Shown here in pieces: positions 6,252 through 12,933 of a stretch of 12,933 bases of DNA. The position numbers and the translations under genes are program-made. Numbering within the stretch: the stretch's first letter is position 1; each line of letters opens with the position of its first letter. The DNA lies in contig BDDC01002449.1 of NCBI GenBank assembly GCA_001662425.1, positions 1 to 12,933 of the forward strand, written 5' to 3'. The notes below the pieces were generated by a model. It did no database searches. It worked only from the letters and a program-made list of their open reading frames with translations, and had not been told where the DNA came from. Origin of the DNA: Chlamydomonas sphaeroides. Lineage: Eukaryota; Chlorophyta; Chlorophyceae; Chlamydomonadales; Chlamydomonadaceae.

Positions 6252-9200
6252 GTGCGACATTAGCAAGTTTCTATCAATGTCCATGCGAGCGAACGCATCC
6301 CTGAGAGCCAAGGTGCTGGAGCCTCAGCACGCGCGCGTGCTGCTGCTGGGATGAGGTAGGGCTTACTTGCTTATTGAGGCATTCATATGCTGATTGAAGA
6401 CAACGCATACTTCAATATAAAACTAGAAATAGAGGTACAGCGGTCTTGCCCCGCCGTGCGTGGTTTAAGGAGGTAAGCATAACGATCCCGCTGCTGCCGA
6501 GCCATCCCCAGTTGGTGCTCCTCGCTGGGGACATTAGCTATTACTATTGTCCGACCGGCGAACTCAATGCTCTGGAGCCTCAGCACCTGGGGGGCGGGCT
6601 TGATGAGGCATGCTCGACCGACCCCGACACGCGGCCCGCAGCCTGCCTAGCTACCTGCTGGCGGGTCTGTATGTTAGGTCTGTGCGTTGACCCAGCGAGT
6701 CTGTCTGCGCTTCAGTAGTCATGAAGTGCCCCTGCGTGCGGTCGCTAGTATGTGCGCCCCGTGTGCTGCTGTGTGCTGTTCCGTGCTGCCGTACGTGTAT
6801 GTATGCATGTCACGCACCCCGCCGTGCATGCAGCGGTAGCGTGCGTGCATTACGAGCCCTGCTCGCTGCTGACAACTGGCACGCTAGGCACGCGCCCTTG
6901 CCTGCGGGGCCTACCTGCGAGTGCGACGGCCGCCCACCTGCCGCCTGATGAAGCTCCGTCCTTGCGTGTCGGGCCCTGCCCGGCAGAGACACCGGCCGTG
7001 CCCCCCTGCGACTCTACCCCTGCCGGCTACACCTTCCACCCCGGCGTCGCCGCACCGCTCGACATCGAGGACGCCCCCACGGTCAGCCCCAACGACCTGG
7101 GCGCCATCGCGGCCGCATGCGACGCGCGCTGCGACTGTGTGGGTAAGCGGACTTCAGCTAGCCATGTCTTTATCTCACGGCTCATCAGCCCGCAGCAGAG
7201 ATCGTCCAAGGGGGCGTTACGTCAGCTGCGTGGCTGGCTGGAGGGCCCACGCATAAGTACAGTAAGGGCTGACATTGTTGAAACCAGCGGACATACGTTA
7301 TGGCATTCACACAGACGCACGTGCGTGCACGCCGATGCATTTACAGCCATTGCCTGCCCCCACATGTTCGACCCTGCTGCTGCCTCCCGTACGTGCAGGC
7401 TTTGACATCGGCGGCCGGCTCAAGCGCTCGGTTGCTGGCCTGCTCATCGCTCCAACCCGCGTCAGCGCCCCGTGCGAGGGCGTGTTTGTCAAGCACCAGC
7501 CGCTGTTAGGTGAGGCGGTTCGTGGGCCTGCTGAGTCCACCTGCCCTCAGGCAAGTAGCTTATAAGTGCCATAAATAGATTGCCAGCAGATAGATCCTTG
7601 CGTGCTCTGCCCACCGACTGCCGGTGTTGCTTTATTTGCCGCCCCGCAGCCCCGTCGTCTCCGCCACCCGACGACTGTGAGGTGCCCGAGGGGTATGCGC
7701 TGCTGCCCGGCAAGGACTCGGCCGCCACCCGCGGGGGCCAGCTGACCGGCTGGAGCCTGTCAGACCTGGCGTCCGCTTGCGACTCGCACTGCGACTGCCA
7801 GGGCTTTAACACAGACGGTAGGGCCGCGCGGGGCTCCATCGTTGATTGAACCGCGGTACGTATGCAGCAGCATTACCTAGCCACATCTAGCTACGGGCAC
7901 TCTGTGTATGTGTGTCGCACCCTGCACACTCTGACCCCTGCTGCTGTTGTATGTCAATCCGGCTGCCCACACGCACCCGCCGCGCAGGGGTTCTCAAGAG
8001 TGGCGTCAGCTGCGCCTACGATGAGCCCGCCCTTGGTGGGCGCTGCCAGGGCCTGTTTGTAAAGAAGCAGCAGGCGCGGCACTGCGGTGAGCCCCTGCGG
8101 TGATGAGCATGCGTGCTTACGTGCATGGAGCGGTCCGTCATGCAGCAGCAAGCAAGCAGAATTGCAAGGGCACGCTGATTGCTGTACGTACATGTGCACG
8201 CACAGCTCTCGCTCACTGCCAAAGATCTCCTGTATGATGCTGAAGTAGCTGAAGGAGACCGCCGCCGTTGTTATGCGGCGTACTGCATTTCCTGCCAAAC
8301 GCACGTGCAGTCGGCTACGTGTGCGATGGGCACTTTCCCATCTTGCTGTCTTGTCCGGAGGGTCAGGTGCGTGGGTTGCAACTAACTGTGTACAGTTCAG
8401 CTCCGTCCTCGGCCACGGATGCCACGGCCCGGTGGCGGCCGTCCGCGCATGCACCACATACATGTATGCCGGCCGGTGCTGCCCCAAGCGCACACAGAAC
8501 ACCTACCGTTCACGTGCAAGCACGTGTGCCTTGCTATTGCTCATGCAACAGGTCCTTACCGCCATCCTCAGCGCCTTCTTTGGCCGCACCGACACCACCA
8601 CCTGCCCCCACTGGTGGACGCCGCACATGTGGCACGACCACTGCATTTTCCCCGACGTTCGCGGCGCCACGGCTACATGGGCGCCGCTCTGCCTGGGGCA
8701 GCAGCGCTGCTCGCCCCCTGCTGAGCTTGTCTATGTCATCGACCCGTGCGTCGGCACCTTCAAGTGAGCCACGCACGCATGCACAACTCGCTCGCGCATG
8801 CAAGACAAGCAACCTGCTTCGCCCGTGCGAGCCAAGCAGCCAAGCCGAGTTTCATTTCTAGTTACCGCACGCCTCCCACGAGTCCATCCGCGCCCCGCCC
8901 CGCCCTGCTCCGCAGGTGGGTCACAATCAGCTACAGCTGCGGCATCTGGCAGGACCACCTGCCGCCCCCCGCGCCCGCCGTACCGCGGGCCCCCGTCTCC
9001 GCATCCCCACGTGCCCCGCCGACCACACCGCCGCTACCGCCGCCAGCAGCCGCCTCCGCCCCACAGCGCTGCAGCCGGGCGCTCCTGATGCACAACTCCC
9101 ACTACTTTACAGCCCACGGCCGCCTCACCTCCCACGATGCCGAGCTGCGGGCGTCCGCCGGCATGTTCGACGATGGCGCCTTCCAGCCGCCCAGCCTGCC

Positions 9201-12200
9201 GCCGCTGCCCGAGGGGGCCAGCCAGGACCCGGCCTCCTGGCTGGGGAGCTATGCGCCGGGGTCGCAGTGTGCCTGGCTGTTCCTCACCCCGCCGGGAGCC
9301 GTCACCACCATCAGGATCAGGTGCGCCGCCGTCTTCGTCGGTTCGCTTATTTGGGGAAGAGAGGGCAAGAGGGGGCAAGGCGGCGGCATCACACATTGCT
9401 TGCTTGGGCAGCGATCGAGCAATGGCAAGACTGCGCAAGCCACCAAAAATTTATTCTATTCTATCTGCGAGCCTCCTCCGTCCCCCATGGTTGCGCACAG
9501 AATGCTAGTCGCCAGCTAGCATGAGGCCTTGCTTGCTTCCGCAACGCACGCTATGCACGCACGTACCACCCACATACATCCCCCACCCAGCCACTCCCTG
9601 ACACGTACGCAATCCCCGACGCATGCGGTCGCCCTCGCCCCTCCTTGCTTCCCCGCCCCCAGGTATCTGCGCACAGAGCCGTTCTTCGACCGCCTCGAGT
9701 TCTGGCCGTTGGCGCCGCCTGCTGCCGCCGAGCACGAGGCGGGCGGCGCGAGCACCGGCGACAGCCCACTGCCCAGCTACAGCCTGCCCGAGGTCGACTA
9801 CCCGATCACCTTGGAGAACTTTGTCGTGCGCAGCTCAGCAGCTGACCCAGCAGCAGGCTCGGGGCTGCGCTTCTACCCAGGCCCACAGTACGATCAGCGG
9901 GCCATGTACTGGTGGCAGCCGCCGCCTACGTGCAAATGCTCCGCGGTCCTGCATCAGCCGCTGGCGGAGGGCGGCGCTGGGGGCCCCACCATCCTGGCCG
10001 CCACGCTGACGAGCAGCGGCTCTGATGGCGTAGAGGGCGCCGCCGCAGCAGGGCTTCGGCTGAGCGTCTTCCTGTCCACCCCAGCGACGGTCCACCTGCC
10101 GTCCTGCCCCGCGGCTTTCGAGCTCACCAAGGCCGACGGCGGCCCGCTCTCCCCGCCGCGCGCGTTCAGCTCCTGCTCCCTGTCCGCCGATGGCGAGCAC
10201 CTGCTGCTCGCGTTTGAGGGCTCCACAGCAGCAGCAGAGCAAGACCTGGCCCAGCAGGGTGCGTGCGTGCAAGCAAGTAGCTAGCGCTGGCTGCGTCGCG
10301 CGCGCGCTTGCTGCATAGTACCCCCAGCCACCTACTTCCCTCAAGACCGTATGTCCCCTCGCTCGCTGCTGCCCCTGTGCTCTTTCCTACCTGGCCCTGT
10401 GGCCCTGCCTGCCGGCCCGTGTACAGGTGTGGCCCTCAACTTTGTCGCGGGCCAACGCAGCGTGCGTGTCGGGGCCGTGCTGCCCTCGGGCCCTTACCCC
10501 CGAGCGCCCTCCCCCACCGTCATCGGCCGCGACGCGGACGACCCTTGCTGGGCGCCCTGCCGGAAGCCCGCCGAAGGAGGCACCACGGGAGCCCCCGTGC
10601 TGAGGGCCTCCCCTGACGACGGCTCCAGCGACCCCTGGGCCACCCTGCCACGCGACGGGCCTTCGGCGCTGCACGCCCTGGCCAACGCCGCCAGCCCGCT
10701 GGCTTCCTTTTCAGGCAACCTAAGCCAGAGCCGGGACGAGCCACCTGTGCTCACCCTGCACGGCAGCTTCGTCGTGTACTTCCGGACGGATGGCGCAAAA
10801 AGCAGCAGCGACGTGGGCTGGTGGCTGGACTATGCCGTGCTGCCGCCGCAGCTGCTGGCGCCGCCGTACGAAGACAGCGGCAGCACCCCATCGCCTGCTG
10901 CCGCATCCTACGCATCCGACCTGCAGGCGTCCTTCTACTCGTACAACAACAGCCTGGCCTCGGGGCAGCAGCACTACAGCGCGCTGCTGCCGGCCGGCTC
11001 GCAGCCACGCGCGGTCTGCAGCGTGGCGCTGCTGCAGCAGCCGCCACGCCACACGGGCGGCACCTCGCTGCTGCACTGCGGCGAGGACAGCCTCGCGGAA
11101 GGTGCGTGGGAACTGCGGCGGCGGAAGACGCACGTAGAGCGAGAAGGGCCAACTGGCTGGCTGCAGCTAGCCGCAGCGCGAGCGTGCTGCTGGCTGGCTG
11201 CATCCTTGCAGAGGCCTGAAAGTAAGGACTTGCAGAGCTATGTATGCCCTTTACTGCACCTGGTCTTTCCCAGGGCCTCAGTCAAGTAGTCATGCGTCGC
11301 TGCTGTCTCGCTCACTACTTGCTTGCAGCAGGCCACGCGCGTGCGGCTGTTGCTGCTGCTGCTAAGGAGTCCCTGGCTGCCGCCTACCTGCTGGCGCCCG
11401 GGTGCACGCAGATGAGCCGCAAGAGCCCTATCACTGCCACCACGGATGGTGGATTTCGGGCTTCAGGTTCGCAGGCTTCACCGGGCCGTACGCGACGACG
11501 ACAACGGACACATGCCAGGAGGCGTGCGGCCAGGTCGAGGCCTGCACGTTCTCCATGCTGTACAAGGAGTCATGTGAGCCCCCCGTATCTGCAGCCGATA
11601 GCGCGGGCGTGCAAGCAAGCGCCTACGGTATAATGCTCATGGGCGGGGCGGGGTGGTGTGGCCCAGTTGCTGCACTCGACACATGCGTACCGGTAGATTG
11701 CGGGTGCGTACGTGCGCGTGATGATGCGTGACGGCGGCGTGCCCACACAGGGGACCAGGGCCGGGCGGACTGCTACCTCTTCACAAACATGCTGAGGGGC
11801 CCGAGTGTCGACGAGGCCCGCAGCCAGAGCGTGACCTGCTTGCGGAGGCCCAACGCTTACGGTACGTGTGCTGGAGTGCGCCGGCAGCTCCGCTTTCGGG
11901 CAATCCTCTTTCTATTGGTACAAGGCCTCCCACACCCCAACCAACATACAGGAAACTACCACTGCGTCGACGGATGGGACGCCAACGGCAGCCTACTGGC
12001 GGAGCAGGTGCTTGGCCTGCTGGATGGCGGGGCGCACTGCGCTGAGTCGTGCCAGGCGCGGCCCGAGTGTGAAGTGTTTGTGTGGCGGGCGGGCGACGGC
12101 GGCGTTTGCCAGCTCAAGGGCACGTACATGAGGGGAGACCACGGCAGCACCAGCCCCAACGCGGGCCACAAGGCGTGCTTCAAAGTGCGGCGCACGGGCG

Positions 12201-12214
12201 GCTATGCTAGCTAG
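6143..12214 (+). CDS. Secreted mosaic protein: Cys-rich repeats, SUEL-type lectin, CUB-like and apple/PAN-like domains (13 exons)
   Basis: Exons: 6143-6251, 6987-7142, 7399-7509, 7650-7817, 7988-8086, 8311-8366, 8552-8763, 8916-9320, 9663-10258, 10427-11101, 11412-11573, 11751-11861, 11952-12214. They sum to 3123 nt (1040 codons plus TAG), all joins are GT-AG, and the phases agree at every junction. Order: signal peptide 1-36; two Cys-rich modules 44-125 and 135-214; SUEL lectin 215-312; Pro-rich linker 314-353; CUB-like halves about 382-453 and 731-776 with a large insert between; linker 777-862; two six-Cys apple/PAN-like modules 863-954 and 955-1035. Nine of the twelve introns are followed by symmetric phase-1 structure. 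There is no membrane anchor near the C-terminus, so the protein is probably released or matrix-bound. Possible N-glycosylation sites include NLS at 735 and NGS at 965. An extracellular carbohydrate-binding role is inferred from the lectin domain; the ligand is unknown. Confidence 0.85.
6987..7509 (+). other. Cys-rich module, copy 1 (exons 2-3)
   Basis: Residues 44-125: Cys at 44, 81, 85, 87 and 114. Features shared with copy 2: CxxxxxxGYxxxPG, SxxDLxxxxxACDxxCDC, GF (next to the exon junction), LKxSV and CxGxFVKxQ. The motif resembles modules I associate loosely with green-algal secreted proteins, but I cannot give it a named family. Both exons are bounded by phase-1 introns, so the pair is a portable unit. 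Confidence 0.7.
7650..8086 (+). other. Cys-rich module, copy 2 (exons 4-5)
   Basis: Residues 135-214: Cys at 135, 169, 173, 175, 190, 201 and 214. The core ACDSHCDCQGFNTDG matches ACDARCDCVGFDIGG of copy 1, and CQGLFVKKQQ matches CEGVFVKHQP. The intron falls inside the same motif in both copies (after G of GFN/GFD in phase 1, one to five residues apart), which points to duplication of an exon pair. Confidence 0.72.
8311..8943 (+). other. SUEL / rhamnose-binding-type lectin domain (exons 6-8)
   Basis: Residues 215-312 carry eight Cys (219, 229, 251, 264, 280, 286, 299, 312), the usual number for this fold. Landmarks in order: CDGHFPILLSC, an FGR triplet at 243-245 where the family has YGR, LCLGQQRC, DPC at 297-299, GTFKW and ISYSC. 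Known of the family: the YGR and DPC regions line the sugar site for L-rhamnose or D-galactose. Y to F in YGR is a mild change. Splice joins at 8366/8552 (phase 0) and 8763/8916 (phase 2, Lys codon AA|G) restore the consensus exactly, which supports the model. Confidence 0.85.
9154..10755 (+). other. CUB-like domain with large internal insertion (exons 8-10)
   Basis: The N-terminal half (about 382-453) reads AGMFDDGAF, a Tyr/Gly/Ser segment, SQCAWLFLTPP, TTIRIRYLRTEPFFDRLEFW; this is the CUB pattern G.f.dG ... C.W.i..p ... I.l.f..f.tE..fD.l. The closing half (about 731-776) reads SFSGNLSQ, LTLHGSFVVYFRTDG, DVGWWLDYAV, the CUB pattern g.l.v.F.tD....G..l.Y. Between them about 275 residues (454-730) do not match CUB. 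That stretch contains WWQPPPTCKCSAVL, a beta-rich-looking section, and few Cys. The two halves could instead be two partial or diverged CUB-like units. Confidence 0.55.
11412..11861 (+). other. Apple/PAN-like module 1 (exons 11-12)
   Basis: Residues 863-954 have six Cys at 871, 897, 901, 907, 924 and 946. The core reads TCQEACGQVEACTFSMLY, then CYLF; this is the apple/PAN pattern C..C.....C..f......C.L. The spacing nearly equals that of module 2. Phase-1 introns bound both exons. Confidence 0.7.
11952..12214 (+). other. Apple/PAN-like module 2 and C-terminus (exon 13)
   Basis: Residues 955-1040 have six Cys at 958, 983, 987, 993, 1006 and 1029, with YHCVDGWDANG opening (compare YHCHHGWWISG in module 1), HCAESCQARPECEVFVW and CQLKG. 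The module ends KACFKVRRTGGYAS then TAG. No GPI signal or membrane helix follows. Confidence 0.75.
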
Positions 12215-12497
12215 TCGAGTGTCATCTGCTGATTGTTTGTACTCTACGACTTGGCGATCAGCTGCACTCCATACATGTATGGGCCCTCCGTGCGTGGGCT
12301 ATATCAGGAGGGGCAGGAGGGGTCACTGTGTGTATGTACACGCATGGCCTGCTTGCTTGCTTGGCGGTACAAGCGGTAGCAGGGGGGATAGATGCAATTT
12401 TGCCGTGTGCCTAGTGCGTGCGTTCGTTGCTTGGTATCAGGCGGCGATTAGGTAAAATGGATGCGGGCGGCTGGATCTATCGGTCCTGGCTGCGCAG

Positions 12498-12575
12498 ACG
12501 CTGTGCTGCTGGGTGGATGGAGCGAGCAAGCCAGCGGCCGGCGCAGCAGATAAAACAGAGGCACGCAAGGTAGCG
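12498..12575 (+). repeat. Dispersed non-coding repeat, copy B
   Basis: ACGCTGTGCTGCTGGGTGGA followed by TGGAGCGAGCAAGCCAGCGG (block 1) and CAGATAAAACAGAGGCACGC with AAGGTAGCG (block 2) match the two blocks of copy A at 5496-5632. Here the blocks are almost adjacent. Confidence 0.6.
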
Positions 12576-12856
12576 TGAACTATCCGGCCTACCACCGGAT
12601 GGGTGGTTTCGGCGCACGTACGATGCCCAGGGCTGGCGACGAGTCGTGAGCGCAGAAATTGGGCAGGGGGGACGAGCGAACGGCGGAGAGACATGTGCGG
12701 GGGTGCGGCGTGCGCGTGTGGGGAGGAGGTAGAATAGGTAGAAGGTGCCACTGAACGGGGATTGAAGGATAAGGCTCGGGTGTGCTGTGTGTAGTACGGT
12801 GACCGGCGGCGCGTAGCCGTGCGGGGGAGCCTGCGTGTGCCCTATGTCAGCCGATT

Positions 12857-12891
12857 GGGGGTAACCCCCCCTGGGAGGGGGGTTGACCCCC
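12857..12891. repeat. Long inverted repeat / hairpin
   Basis: GGGGGTAACCCCCC at 12857-12870 pairs with GGGGGGTTGACCCCC at 12877-12891, giving a 14-bp stem with one bulged G (12885) and a six-base loop CTGGGA. Each arm is itself close to self-complementary. It may be a transcript 3'-end structure or part of an element continuing beyond the window. Confidence 0.8.
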
Positions 12892-12933
12892 GTAGTCCGG
12901 TCGCGGCGCGGGCCAACCCCGGAGCAAAGACTC

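Larger units (their letters stand above)
12215..12933. other. 3' flank of gene 2, no gene seen
   Basis: This includes the 3' UTR of gene 2, dispersed repeat copy B and a hairpin at the right edge. Open frames on the minus strand (12437-12751) overlap the repeat and have no recognisable motif. Simple CTTG repeats occur at 12352-12363. No TGTAA signal was found in the first 300 bases. Confidence 0.6.

Noticed and set aside
6446..6718. Cys-containing open frame in intron 1 of gene 2 as an additional exon
   Set aside because: The direct join 6251/6987 keeps the phase and leads straight into the first Cys module. The open frame lacks the motifs of the repeats. Not fully excluded as an alternative exon.
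11332..11633. Alternative acceptor at 11331 for exon 11 of gene 2
   Set aside because: It would put translation in a frame that loses the six-Cys apple pattern and stops at about 11633.

Overview
The window looks like nuclear DNA of a GC-rich unicellular eukaryote, most likely a chlorophyte green alga of the Chlamydomonas/Volvox type. The evidence is long GC-rich genes cut into many small exons, introns that nearly all start GTGAG/GTGCG/GTGGG and end in C-rich tracts plus CAG, Ala/Gly/Pro-rich linkers, and domain types (MIB/HERC2, SUEL lectin, CUB, apple-like) that are not bacterial. The lineage call is an inference. The TGTAA polyadenylation signal usual in volvocine algae was not seen behind either stop codon, so another chlorophyte group is possible.

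Layout: both genes lie on the + strand. Gene 1 enters from the left edge (about 1-5284). Its 5' part is outside the window. The visible part starts at an exon at 287 and has 12 exons (530 codons plus stop) that join in frame. It encodes an intracellular, Mind-bomb-like protein: the end of one SH3-like repeat, three MIB/HERC2 modules, a complete SH3-like module, a nine-cysteine cluster and an Ala/Ser/Gly-rich tail. An intergenic stretch follows (5285-6142), with the 3' UTR of gene 1, a diverged dispersed repeat, and a TATA-like site just before gene 2.

Gene 2 (6143-12214) resolves into 13 exons that join without a frame break into a 1040-residue secreted protein: signal peptide, two copies of a Cys-rich module I cannot name, one SUEL/rhamnose-type lectin domain with eight cysteines, a Pro-rich linker, a CUB-like domain apparently split by about 275 residues, and two tandem six-cysteine apple/PAN-like modules at the C-terminus. 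It has the look of an extracellular matrix, cell-wall or recognition protein. The remainder (12215-12933) is non-coding, with a second copy of the dispersed repeat and a strong hairpin near the right edge.

The two genes share no obvious pathway; they are simply neighbours. The points most worth following up are the mosaic architecture of gene 2 with mostly phase-1 exons, the uncharacterised Cys modules in both genes, and the run of introns in gene 1 whose lengths are multiples of three and which lack in-frame stops. No RNA genes, transposase genes or CRISPR arrays were seen, and I found no credible gene on the minus strand.
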